Translations under genes and position numbers: made by a program
The notes under the pieces: model-generated
Seen by the model: only the letters and a program-made list of their open reading frames with translations
The model's database searches: none
Told to the model about the DNA's origin: nothing
DNA from: Paenibacillus cremeus
GTDB taxonomy: Bacteria; Bacillota; Bacilli; Paenibacillales; NBRC-103111
Length of the DNA: 64,000 nucleotides
NCBI RefSeq assembly: GCF_007786445.1
Contig: NZ_VNJI01000007.1
Location: 122,316-186,315, forward strand
Reading direction: 5' to 3'
Shown: one piece after another, positions 1-11,020 of the stretch
Numbering within the stretch: position 1 is the first letter of the stretch
Layout of the letters: each line of letters opens with the position of its first letter

Positions 1-746
1 ATGTCTTCGCTAGAAGCGTCCGTATCCGCTAGATCATTGATAGTGACCGAAAGCCACGCCACCCGCTTGTTATAGGCGAAGGAGAGCGTATTCAATCCTT
101 TTTTCAATAAGGAAACTTGGCCATAAGTCATTTTCTCCAACAGCCTCTCGGCCAGCTCGTACCCACGCACTCCGCGGGTTAGCATATCTGCTGCGATCTG
201 AAGCACTTTGGGGGACGTATTGGAATACCGGAACCCGCCCGTATCGGTTAGTAAGCCGGAATAAATGCAAATATTGAGTTCCGGGGTAAACGAAATCCCG
301 AGCTCGACGGATAAGTCGTACAGCACCTCGACGGTTGCTGCCGCATCCGAGCGAACCAGATTCGCGTGTCCAAACAGATCATTCGTTGCATGATGGTCAA
401 TATTCAGGATCAGCACTTCATCCTCGAAGCATTCGTTCACGTTGCCGATCCGTGCATAATCTGCACAATCCACTGAGATAACCCTCCCAAACTTGCGTTC
501 AGGCGGGTTCATCTCGTGGTTGATTATGGTATTCGGGCCGGCCATGTACATAAACTTCTCCGGCATCGGCCCTTCATTCATAAGCGTGTACCGTTTGCCT
601 AGCGATTGCAGCATAAAGGCAACGGCGAACGTCGAGCCTGCGGCATCCCCATCCGGCTGCATATGAGAGACGACCAAAAAATCGTCGTGCTCTCGAATGA
701 AATCGGCCGCGGCCTGCAGCTGTAAGGCGTAGGCATCTCCCATCAT
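1..746 (-). CDS. nrnA: NrnA-type DHH/DHHA1 phosphoesterase (oligoribonuclease / pAp phosphatase), 3' end outside window
   Basis: Partial gene: 248 codons are visible of a family length of about 310-330, and the C-terminal DHHA1 part runs off the left edge. My translation shows the DHH-family metal-binding motifs in order: PDGDAAG (residues 31-37), VDCAD (92-96), IDHHATN (116-122) and GLLTDTGGF (about 164-172). The family degrades 2-5 nt oligoribonucleotides in the cytoplasm and dephosphorylates pAp. The ATG at 744-746 overlaps the rbfA stop codon (ATGA), with a GAGGAG ribosome-binding site about 10 nt upstream, so translation is probably coupled to rbfA. A second in-frame ATG follows at once. 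Family assignment is firm; the oligoribonuclease role is inferred from the family. Confidence 0.9.
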   Translation of the reverse strand, partial: MMGDAYALQLQAAADFIREHDDFLVVSHMQPDGDAAGSTFAVAFMLQSLGKRYTLMNEGPMPEKFMYMAGPNTIINHEMNPPERKFGRVISVDCADYARIGNVNECFEDEVLILNIDHHATNDLFGHANLVRSDAAATVEVLYDLSVELGISFTPELNICIYSGLLTDTGGFRYSNTSPKVLQIAADMLTRGVRGYELAERLLEKMTYGQVSLLKKGLNTLSFAYNKRVAWLSVTINDLADTDASSED

Positions 747-1099
747 ACGCTCGGGTTCTCCTCATTGATTTTATGAAGCAGCGATTCAATCTTACTGCCG
801 TAATCAATAGAAGCATCGAACTTAAAGATCAAAGTTGGGATTTTGCGCATCTGGATCCGTTTGCCAAGCTCCGAACGTAGAAATCCGCTGCTGCGAGCCA
901 GTGCCTTTAGTGTTTCGTCCCGTTGCTCATCACTGCCCAAAACGCTCAAGAACACTTTCGCATGTGAAAAATCGTTCGTTACCTCGACGCCCGTCACTGT
1001 GATAAATCCAATGCGGGGATCCTTGAGCTCCGACTGGATAATCTGGCTCAGTTCTTTCTTAATTTGCTCTCCAACTCTTCCGACACGAATTTTCGCCAT
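743..1099 (-). CDS. rbfA: 30S ribosome-binding factor A
   Basis: A 118-residue protein, the normal RbfA length. The N-terminus (MAKIRVGRVGEQIKKELS) and the stretch around DPRIGFITVTGVEVTNDFSH are typical of this KH-fold factor. RbfA binds the 30S subunit near the 5' end of 16S rRNA, helps late maturation and supports growth in the cold. It lies 6 bp downstream of infB and overlaps nrnA by 4 bp, so it belongs to the rimP-nusA-infB operon. B. subtilis has ylxP between infB and rbfA; here there is no room for it. Confidence 0.95.
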   Translation of the reverse strand: MAKIRVGRVGEQIKKELSQIIQSELKDPRIGFITVTGVEVTNDFSHAKVFLSVLGSDEQRDETLKALARSSGFLRSELGKRIQMRKIPTLIFKFDASIDYGSKIESLLHKINEENPSV

Positions 1100-1105
1100 G
1101 CCTTA

Positions 1106-4081
<2,976 letters not shown>

Positions 4082-4105
4082 TACCGTCCACCTCCGTGCA
4101 TTCTC

Positions 4106-4408
4106 TTACTGCTTCAACAACATACGCGCAAAGCCGGCATCCGTGACAGCGACAACGACTCGCGTTTCTTTTCCGATACTTGCCCCGAGCTGGTCGCGAA
4201 GGCCGAACCGATGTATAGGAACCTGATAATAGCTGCATTTGTCGTTCAATTTCTTATAGGTGTTGTCCGAAGCGTCTTCCGCTACAATAACCAGTTTCGC
4301 TTCACCCTGGCGAACGGCTTCGATGACCATCTCCTCACCGGAGACGATCTTCCCAGCCCGTTGGGCCAACCCCAAATTCGAGAAAAATTTATTGTTCGTC
4401 ATGCTCAT
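4106..4408 (-). CDS. ylxQ: L7Ae-family RNA-binding protein YlxQ
   Basis: About 100 residues with the L7Ae/L30e fold signature: LGLAQRAGKIVSGEE near the N-terminus, KLVIVAEDASDNT and CSYYQVP in the middle, and SIGKETRVVVAVTD near the end. It is homologous to YlxQ, a kink-turn-type RNA-binding protein of unknown physiological role encoded between ylxR and infB. The start is ambiguous. The open frame extends to 4423, and ATGs at 4402, 4408, 4411, 4414 and 4423 are in frame. I chose 4408 because GGTGG lies 6 nt upstream of it. All options overlap the ylxR 3' end, which fits coupled translation. Confidence 0.88.
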   Translation of the reverse strand: MSMTNNKFFSNLGLAQRAGKIVSGEEMVIEAVRQGEAKLVIVAEDASDNTYKKLNDKCSYYQVPIHRFGLRDQLGASIGKETRVVVAVTDAGFARMLLKQ

Positions 4409-4712
4409 CATCATCCACCGCATCTTTTCCGGCTATAAACTCGTCTTCCACTTTAATAAAATCCTGCTCAAGGGCATCGTAAATGTCCGGACTGACTGGC
4501 GACTTTAACGCTCGATCAAGCGCACGCGATTTTTTTGCCAGTTTGAAGCAGGAGAGCTTTCCGCACAAGTAGGCGCCGCGTCCGGCCTTTTTGCCCGTTA
4601 AATCGATAAGAAGCTCATCGGCGGGCGTTTTCACCACACGGATCAGTTCTTTCTTGGACATCATTTGCTGACAGGCAACACATTTACGAAGAGGTATTTT
4701 TCTTTGCTTCAT
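4389..4712 (-). CDS. ylxR: YlxR / RnpM family protein (DUF448)
   Basis: A 107-residue basic protein with the DUF448 hallmarks: the N-terminus MKQRKIPLRKCVACQ with a Cys pair, then KKAGRGAYLC and a later Cys in KLSCF. In B. subtilis this family (RnpM) has been reported to bind the RNase P RNA and lower its activity. It is encoded directly after nusA and overlaps ylxQ. The C-terminal tail is acidic (DDDEHDEQ). Family membership is clear; RNase P modulation is by homology only. Confidence 0.9.
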   Translation of the reverse strand: MKQRKIPLRKCVACQQMMSKKELIRVVKTPADELLIDLTGKKAGRGAYLCGKLSCFKLAKKSRALDRALKSPVSPDIYDALEQDFIKVEDEFIAGKDAVDDDEHDEQ

Positions 4713-4775
4713 TGGATCCCACCTCCCGTGTGGCTGTATGAAAGCTTGTATGCAAACTCACTAATGTCAAAGCGG

Positions 4776-5873
4776 TTAGTCGATGCTGACCGAATCCTGG
4801 TGCATCTCTTCCGTATAGGTCTTCGGACGGCCGTATTCTTGCTCCGCCTGAGTCTCGCTCTTAATATCGATCTTCCAGCCTGTCAGCTTCGCTGCAAGCC
4901 TTGCATTCTGACCCTTGATCCCGATCGCTAGCGACAACTGATAATCCGGAACGATGACCCGAGCCATCTTCTCCGCTTCGAACACTTGAACCTCCAGCAC
5001 CTTGGACGGGCTCAGCGCATTGGCTACATACTCTTCCACGCTGTCCATCCAGCGCACGATGTCAATTTTTTCACCCTTCAGCTCGTTAACGATCGTTTGC
5101 ACGCGCAGGCCCTTCGGTCCTACACAGGAGCCGACCGGATCCACTTCTGCATTACGGGAATGCACCGCAATTTTTGAACGGAAGCCCGCTTCTCTCGCAA
5201 CGGAACGAATTTCTACAACGCCTTGGAAAATCTCCGGCACTTCGAGCTCGAACAGGCGCTTTAGCAGCCCCGGATGCGTACGCGACAAAATGATTTGCGG
5301 ACCCTTCGTCGTATTCTCGACCTTCGTAATGTAGGCTTTGACACGATCGCCCTGCTTAAACTTGTCGGTCGGCATCAATTCACTCAGAGGCATAGCCGCT
5401 TCGATTTTGCCCAGATCGATATACAGGTTCCGTTGATCTTGGCGCTGAACAATTCCGTTGACGATATCTTCTTCTTTGTCCACGTAGGCGCTGTAGATCA
5501 GTCCACGCTCGGCTTCACGAATGCGCTGAGTCACGACTTGTTTAGCCGTTTGGGCTGCAATGCGGCCGAAGTCGCGCGGCGTTACTTCGATCTCGACGAT
5601 GTCGTTCAGGGTATAGTTTTGATTGATTTCGCGTGCCGCATAAAGTGTAATCTCGAGCCGCGGATCCAATACTTCTTCCACAACCGTTTTGCGGGCATAC
5701 ACTTTAATGAGCCCCGTGTGACGGTTAATGTCTACACGTACGTTTTGTGCCGTGTTGAAGTTTCGCTTGTAGCCCGAAATGAGTGCAGCTTCAATCGCAT
5801 CGATCAACACGTCTTTGGCAATGCCTTTGTCTCGTTCAATTTCATTTAGTGCTTCGATAAAATCCATATTCAT
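4776..5873 (-). CDS. nusA: Transcription termination/antitermination factor NusA
   Basis: A 365-residue NusA, close to the 371 residues of B. subtilis. It has an N-terminal RNA-polymerase-binding domain (about 1-125), an S1 domain (around 135-200, with IVNGIVQRQD and YIDLGKIEAAMPLSE), then tandem KH domains (GSCVGPKGLRVQTIV around 247-262 and AIGIKGQNARLA further on). It lacks the C-terminal acidic repeats of proteobacterial NusA, as usual for Firmicutes. NusA modulates pausing and intrinsic termination. It is cotranscribed with rimP, about 40 bp downstream of it. ATGs at 5873 and 5867 are both possible starts. Confidence 0.97.
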   Translation of the reverse strand: MNMDFIEALNEIERDKGIAKDVLIDAIEAALISGYKRNFNTAQNVRVDINRHTGLIKVYARKTVVEEVLDPRLEITLYAAREINQNYTLNDIVEIEVTPRDFGRIAAQTAKQVVTQRIREAERGLIYSAYVDKEEDIVNGIVQRQDQRNLYIDLGKIEAAMPLSELMPTDKFKQGDRVKAYITKVENTTKGPQIILSRTHPGLLKRLFELEVPEIFQGVVEIRSVAREAGFRSKIAVHSRNAEVDPVGSCVGPKGLRVQTIVNELKGEKIDIVRWMDSVEEYVANALSPSKVLEVQVFEAEKMARVIVPDYQLSLAIGIKGQNARLAAKLTGWKIDIKSETQAEQEYGRPKTYTEEMHQDSVSID

Positions 5874-5912
5874 TTGAATGAAGTTCCCCCTCTCATAAAA
5901 TACGAGCGTTCA

Positions 5913-6371
5913 CTAAAACTTGATAGCCAATCTGGCGCTGGCAACTTTATCCGCAGGAATGGTGAATTTCTTCTTGCCGATTTCGACGACGACCGTCTGC
6001 TCATCATAGGATACCAGCGTGCCTTCAAACTCTTTGAGCTTGTCAATCGGCTCGTATGTAGTAACGAACACATGCTCTCCGACGGCTTTATAAAAATCCT
6101 GCGTTTTCTTCAATGGACGTTCAGCCCCTGGCGAGGATACTTCAAGAAAATAAGCGTCCTCAATCGGGTCCTTCTCATCGAGCTGCACGCTCAGATATTC
6201 GCTGATTCGACCGCAGTCATCAATATCGATGCCGCCTTCTTTATCGACGTAGACTCTCAGAAACCAATTGCCGCCCTCTTTTACATACTCAATGTCAACC
6301 AGCTCAAATCCGTTCTCGTCCAAAAAAGGACGAACTAGCTCTTCCACAATGGATTTGATTTGTGTACTCAA
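5913..6371 (-). CDS. rimP: Ribosome maturation factor RimP
   Basis: A 152-residue protein matching RimP (B. subtilis YlxS) in length and architecture. The N-terminal domain has VDIEYVKEGGNWFLRVYVD and DIDDCGRISEYLS; the C-terminal SH3-like domain has EFEGTLVSYDEQTVVVEIG. RimP assists early 30S assembly. The start codon is TTG at 6369-6371, with a strong AGGAGG 8 nt upstream. It is the first gene of the rimP-nusA-infB operon and lies about 135 nt downstream of the promoter at 6515-6543. Confidence 0.95.
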   Translation of the reverse strand: MSTQIKSIVEELVRPFLDENGFELVDIEYVKEGGNWFLRVYVDKEGGIDIDDCGRISEYLSVQLDEKDPIEDAYFLEVSSPGAERPLKKTQDFYKAVGEHVFVTTYEPIDKLKEFEGTLVSYDEQTVVVEIGKKKFTIPADKVASARLAIKF

Positions 6372-6443
6372 ACAGCTTTCCTCCTATTCATCCATAGCGG
6401 CAAACTCGCCCCAATGACGCTTTACTCGCTAAAAGCCTTATAC

Positions 6444-6472
6444 AAAATGTAAAGAGTGGGTTTCCCCACTCT
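6444..6472 (-). terminator. Leader hairpin with weak U-tract, probable attenuator of the rimP-nusA operon
   Basis: On the minus strand a perfect 8 bp stem (AGAGTGGG/CCCACTCT, 6453-6472) is closed by a GAAA tetraloop and followed by an interrupted U-tract (TTACATTTTG). It lies about 36 nt downstream of the predicted transcription start and about 80 nt before rimP. It could also act as the polC terminator, but it is downstream of the rimP promoter. A weak U-tract is the form expected of a NusA-dependent terminator; leader attenuation by NusA is known for B. subtilis ylxS-nusA. The function here is inferred. Confidence 0.6.
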
Positions 6473-6514
6473 CTGCTCACGAGTTATTACATTGTTACAC
6501 TGTTACCGTAGAAG

Positions 6515-6543
6515 ATTATACCATAAGTGCAGATTTGTTGCAA
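6515..6543 (-). promoter_or_regulatory. Sigma-A promoter of the rimP-nusA-infB operon
   Basis: Minus strand: -35 TTGCAA (6538-6543), 17 bp spacer, -10 TATAAT (6515-6520) with an extended TGG just upstream. The predicted start is near 6508. This is close to consensus and correctly placed between polC and rimP. Confidence 0.85.
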
Positions 6544-6588
6544 CTTGCCATGGATTCGGATTGGAAGGCTCGAAGCCGCTAGTCCATA

Positions 6589-9500
6589 TTAGAATAAGGA
6601 TAGCTGATTCGATTCAGGCAGCCCGCGGAAGCAGCCCATACCATTAAGCAGCTCGACGATCGTTTTGGACGCTTTACTGCGAGTTTGGAAGTCCTCAATG
6701 GAAAGATAAGGTCCATCCTCCCTCGAAGCCGCGATGTTCTTCGCCGCATTCTCCCCGATACCGGCCATAGCAGAGAACGGTGGGATCAACGAGTCGCCTT
6801 CGATCAGGAACTTCGTGGCATCCGATTTATACAAATCGATGCTCTTGAACGAAAATCCGCGAGCTGTCATCTCAAGGGCCATTTCGAGAATCGACACCAT
6901 GTTCTTCTCTTTCGGCGTCGCTTGGAATGCTTTTTCCTCAATCTCAATCAGCCTTCGAAGAATGGCATCATAGCCTTGGCACAACAAGTCCAGCTCGAAA
7001 TCCGTTGCCCGTACCGAATAGTAAGTAGCGTAGTAGGCAATCGGATGATACAGCTTGAAGTATGCCGTACGTACGGCCGAGATGACGTAGGCGGAAGCAT
7101 GCGCTTTTGGAAACATGTACTGGATCTTCTCGCAAGAATCAATGTACCACTGCGGCACATTGCATTTCTTCATCTCATCCTTCCACTCTTCCGTCAGCCC
7201 TTTACCTTTACGTACACTCTCTGTAATTTTAAACGCTAGCGCCGCATCCATACCAGCTTTATAGATCAGGAACAACATGATGTCGTCGCGGCAGCCGATA
7301 ACGGTCTTGATCGTACAAATGCCTTTCTTGATCAGCTCCTGCGCGTTGTCGAGCCATACGCCTGTCCCGTGAGACAGACCGGAAATTTGCAGCAAGTCGG
7401 CAAAGCTGGACGGTCTTGCTTCTTCCAGCATCTGACGGACGAATTTCGTTCCCATCTCCGGCACACCATAGGTAGCCACCGGCGTACGGATCTGCTGAGG
7501 CAAAACACCCAGCGCTTCCACAGAGTTAAACATGCTCATAACCTTCGGATCGTTCATCGGAATGCTCGTAGGATCGACACCCGTCAAGTCTTGCAGCATT
7601 CGCATCATGGTCGGATCATCGTGCCCCAGAATATCGAGCTTGAGCAGGTTCGCATCAAAGGCGTGATAGTCAAAATGCGTCGTCATCCATTCGGAGGAGG
7701 TATCATCCGCCGGGAACTGTACCGGTGTAATATCATTCACATCGATGTAATTAGGAACGACAACGATCCCTCCGGGATGCTGACCTGTGCTTCTCTTAAC
7801 GCCGGTGCAGCCAAGTGCCAGACGGCTTAACTCCGCGCCGCGCCACTTCTGGCCTTGATCTTCTTCATATTTCTTCACGAAACCGAACGCGGTCTTCTCC
7901 GCAACCGTACCAATCGTTCCAGCACGGAATACTTGCCTTTCACCGAACAATACCTTGGTATAGTTATGTGCATGCGGCTGGTATTCCCCGGAAAAGTTTA
8001 GATCGATATCGGGAACCTTATCGCCCTTAAAGCCCAGGAACGTTTCAAACGGAATGTCCTGCCCTTCACCTTTCAGCTTCTCACCGCAGTTCGGACAGTT
8101 TTTATCCGGCAAGTCGAATCCCGAAGGGATCGATCCATCCAATATCCACTCGCTGAATTGGCACGATTTGCAAATATAATGCGGCGGAAGCGGGTTAACC
8201 TCGGAAATCCCGAGGAACGTCGCCACGACGGAGGAGCCTACGGACCCCCGCGAGCCTACCAGATAGCCGTCCGCGTTTGATTTTTTAACCAGCCGCTCCG
8301 AAATCAAATAGTTGGCCGAGAACCCGTACTTGATGATCGGCACCAGCTCTTTTTCCAGCCGTGCGACGATCACTTCCGGCAGCTCTTCACCGTAAATTTG
8401 CTTCGCAGTGTTGTAACAAGTTGACCGGATTTCTTCGTCCGCACCCTCAATAATCGGCGTAAAGAGTCCGTTATCCGTTGGCCCGCCTTTCGTAGGAAAC
8501 AGCTCCAGCTCTTCGAATCGGTCCGCGAGCTCGGACGTATTCTTCACGACAACTTCGTAGGCGGTCTCCTCACCTAAATACTTAAATTCAGCGAGCATCT
8601 CCTTGGTCGTGCGGAAATGAACTTCCGGCTTCCGGATGTCCTTCAGCGGACTAAACCCGGTAATCCCATGAATCGTAATATCACGGTTAATTTTCTCCCG
8701 TGGATGCAGATAATGCACATTCCCTGTCGCAATGACCGGCTTGCCGAGCTTCCGGCCGATCTCAATGATCTTCCGGTTTGTATCCTCCAGCTGCGAGGCG
8801 CTGCCGACGAGCCCTTTCTCCACCAGATGCATGTTGACGCCGGTTGGCTGAATCTCCAGCACATCATAGAATTCGGCGACTACCTCCGCCTCTTCCACGG
8901 ATTTGTTCAGTACCGTTTCGTAAAATTCACCCTTCTCACAGCCGGACACGATAAGCAAGCCCTCGCGCATCTCCTTCAGCTTGCTCTTAGGAATGCAGGC
9001 TACGCGGTGGAAGTACTCGGTGTGGGATAGCGAAACGAGCGTATACAGATTTTTTTTGCCCGTCATGTTCAAGGCATAGATACAGCAGTGGAATGGACGC
9101 TGAGTAGTCAAGTTTTTTCCGACCTGATCGTTCAGTCGATCCAACGACGCATACCCACGATCCCCCGCTTCTTTCAGCAGGTGAAACAACACATGTCCCA
9201 ATGCAATAGAGTCATCAATCGCCCTGTGATGGTTGTCCAGACTGACTTTAAACTTATCAGACAGGGTATTCAATCGGTGATTTTTCATCGTTGGGAACAA
9301 CAGCCGCGCCAGCTCAAGCGTATCGAGCACTGGGTTCGTCACCTCAGGGATCCCGAGCTGCTTGCAATTGGCTTGAATAAACCCGATATCAAAACGCGCA
9401 TTATGCGCCACAAGCACGCTGTCTCCAACAAACTCGATAAATTTGGGCAGAATGTCTTCCAGCTCCGGAGCATCCTTCACCATATCATCATTGATATTGG

Positions 9501-10923
9501 TCAGCTGCTGGATATGATATGGAATTCGCTCATGCGGGTTGATGAAGCTGGCAAATCGATCAATCTCCTTACCTTCTTTCATCTTAACACCGGCAATCTC
9601 GATGATTTTATTGCTAGTTACGGAAAGACCCGTGGTCTCGATATCGAAAATAATATATTCGCTATCAGCCAGTGGAATTTCGGTAGGATTCATGACTACC
9701 TTAACGGAATCGTCAACAATGTTCGCTTCCAGTCCGTACAGCACCTTAATATGGTGTTTGTGTGCCGCATGATTCGCTTCAGGGTAGCTTTGTATCCCAC
9801 CGTGATCCGTGATCGCAATGGCTTTATGACCCCATTTGGCCGCCGTCTTAATATATTGATCGACAGACGTAATGCCGTCCATCGTACTCATCGTCGTATG
9901 AAGGTGAAACTCAACCCGCTTCTCTTCCGCATCATCCTTGCGTTCCGGCGGCGCCATCACTTCATTCACATCAGATGGTATCATTATCAGCTCGGGAATT
10001 TGCATAAAGCGATCGTACTCCACTTTCCCGCGAAGCTTAAGCCATGAACCATTCTGGATTAAACTGTATATCTTCACATCTTCTTTTGTCTTGGCAAACG
10101 CCTTAACCGCAAGCGAATCGGAAAAATCGGTAATATTAAACGTAAACAACGTACTTCCGTTCCGCAGTTCTTTCACGTCCAAACCAAACACGGTACCTTG
10201 AACGGTAATTTTTTTCTCTTCGTCCTTAACGTTCTGCAGAGGGACAGCTGGCTCCTTGATGTCATAGCCCACCATGAGCTTCACTTCGGCCTCATCCTTC
10301 GCAGCCGCTTCATTCTCAGCCTCTACGGCAGTTATAAGGACGCTTGTTACTTCTTTTTCTTCCTGTTCAATCTTGCGGGCAAACTTCTCAAACACTTCAT
10401 CCCGCTTGGCATCGACGGTATATTTTACATGGTATTCCACGCCGAAATAATCTTTAAAATAATTTTGGATCCACTGACCGATATTTTTCTTCTTCGCCAG
10501 CTCCATTCCAATCGTGTCGAGCAAATGAAGCGTCAGCACGTTCCCCTGGACATCGATCTTCGCTTTGGTCATCCAACCGTTGATCGATGCGGCTTCCCGC
10601 TGCACCCACTCGAGGAACATGCCCCAGTACTCATGCGCAACCTCGTTTGCATTGACATCCGGTGTATACTGAAGAACAAATCGAATGAGGGCGATGTGGG
10701 AGAACTTGTCCCGAATCATTCTGCAAAACGAACGGTAAATATCACTAGGTACAATTTGGCTTTTGACAATAAAAAACGTCCATTCCTTGTTCTTACGGCT
10801 TGTTTCCACTTTATCGATATATCCGTCCGAGAAAAAAGACTGCGCCACATCCCCCGGCACACCCGCTTGATGCATCAGCATCTCAAAACGGTCCCGCTTC
10901 AGCGCCGTACTGCTATTGCTCAT
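6589..10923 (-). CDS. polC: DNA polymerase III subunit alpha, Gram-positive PolC type
   Basis: About 1444 residues, the PolC length (1437 in B. subtilis). In order: N-terminal and OB domains (to about 320), a PHP segment starting at VEFHLHTTMSTMDG (about 336), a DEDDh 3'-5' proofreading exonuclease inserted in the PHP domain (FDIETTG, about 423; HNARFDIGF), and the rest of PHP. The polymerase core follows, with a Cys4 zinc site (CKSC and CPNC) and the catalytic PDIDLNFSGE (about 972). This is the main replicative polymerase of low-GC Gram-positives. I chose ATG 10923 because GGGAGG lies 6 nt upstream; the open frame reaches 10944 through a TTG. It is downstream of proS. Confidence 0.97.
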   Translation of the reverse strand: MSNSSTALKRDRFEMLMHQAGVPGDVAQSFFSDGYIDKVETSRKNKEWTFFIVKSQIVPSDIYRSFCRMIRDKFSHIALIRFVLQYTPDVNANEVAHEYWGMFLEWVQREAASINGWMTKAKIDVQGNVLTLHLLDTIGMELAKKKNIGQWIQNYFKDYFGVEYHVKYTVDAKRDEVFEKFARKIEQEEKEVTSVLITAVEAENEAAAKDEAEVKLMVGYDIKEPAVPLQNVKDEEKKITVQGTVFGLDVKELRNGSTLFTFNITDFSDSLAVKAFAKTKEDVKIYSLIQNGSWLKLRGKVEYDRFMQIPELIMIPSDVNEVMAPPERKDDAEEKRVEFHLHTTMSTMDGITSVDQYIKTAAKWGHKAIAITDHGGIQSYPEANHAAHKHHIKVLYGLEANIVDDSVKVVMNPTEIPLADSEYIIFDIETTGLSVTSNKIIEIAGVKMKEGKEIDRFASFINPHERIPYHIQQLTNINDDMVKDAPELEDILPKFIEFVGDSVLVAHNARFDIGFIQANCKQLGIPEVTNPVLDTLELARLLFPTMKNHRLNTLSDKFKVSLDNHHRAIDDSIALGHVLFHLLKEAGDRGYASLDRLNDQVGKNLTTQRPFHCCIYALNMTGKKNLYTLVSLSHTEYFHRVACIPKSKLKEMREGLLIVSGCEKGEFYETVLNKSVEEAEVVAEFYDVLEIQPTGVNMHLVEKGLVGSASQLEDTNRKIIEIGRKLGKPVIATGNVHYLHPREKINRDITIHGITGFSPLKDIRKPEVHFRTTKEMLAEFKYLGEETAYEVVVKNTSELADRFEELELFPTKGGPTDNGLFTPIIEGADEEIRSTCYNTAKQIYGEELPEVIVARLEKELVPIIKYGFSANYLISERLVKKSNADGYLVGSRGSVGSSVVATFLGISEVNPLPPHYICKSCQFSEWILDGSIPSGFDLPDKNCPNCGEKLKGEGQDIPFETFLGFKGDKVPDIDLNFSGEYQPHAHNYTKVLFGERQVFRAGTIGTVAEKTAFGFVKKYEEDQGQKWRGAELSRLALGCTGVKRSTGQHPGGIVVVPNYIDVNDITPVQFPADDTSSEWMTTHFDYHAFDANLLKLDILGHDDPTMMRMLQDLTGVDPTSIPMNDPKVMSMFNSVEALGVLPQQIRTPVATYGVPEMGTKFVRQMLEEARPSSFADLLQISGLSHGTGVWLDNAQELIKKGICTIKTVIGCRDDIMLFLIYKAGMDAALAFKITESVRKGKGLTEEWKDEMKKCNVPQWYIDSCEKIQYMFPKAHASAYVISAVRTAYFKLYHPIAYYATYYSVRATDFELDLLCQGYDAILRRLIEIEEKAFQATPKEKNMVSILEMALEMTARGFSFKSIDLYKSDATKFLIEGDSLIPPFSAMAGIGENAAKNIAASREDGPYLSIEDFQTRSKASKTIVELLNGMGCFRGLPESNQLSLF

Positions 10924-10964
10924 CCGAATCCTCCCCGCTGCCAATCAAATTCCCCGTCCCAACA

Positions 10965-11009
10965 AACACGAAAGGGCAAAAGGAAAATGTTGCCTCCCGT
11001 TTTGCCCTT
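10965..11009 (-). terminator. Stem-loop between proS and polC
   Basis: Perfect 10 bp inverted repeat AAGGGCAAAA/TTTTGCCCTT (10972-10981 and 11000-11009) with an 18 nt loop, 11 nt after the proS stop. The following minus-strand bases (TCGTGTTTG) are only moderately U-rich, so it may be a leaky terminator or an mRNA-stabilising hairpin upstream of polC. Confidence 0.5.
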
Positions 11010-11020
11010 GTTATCCTTAC

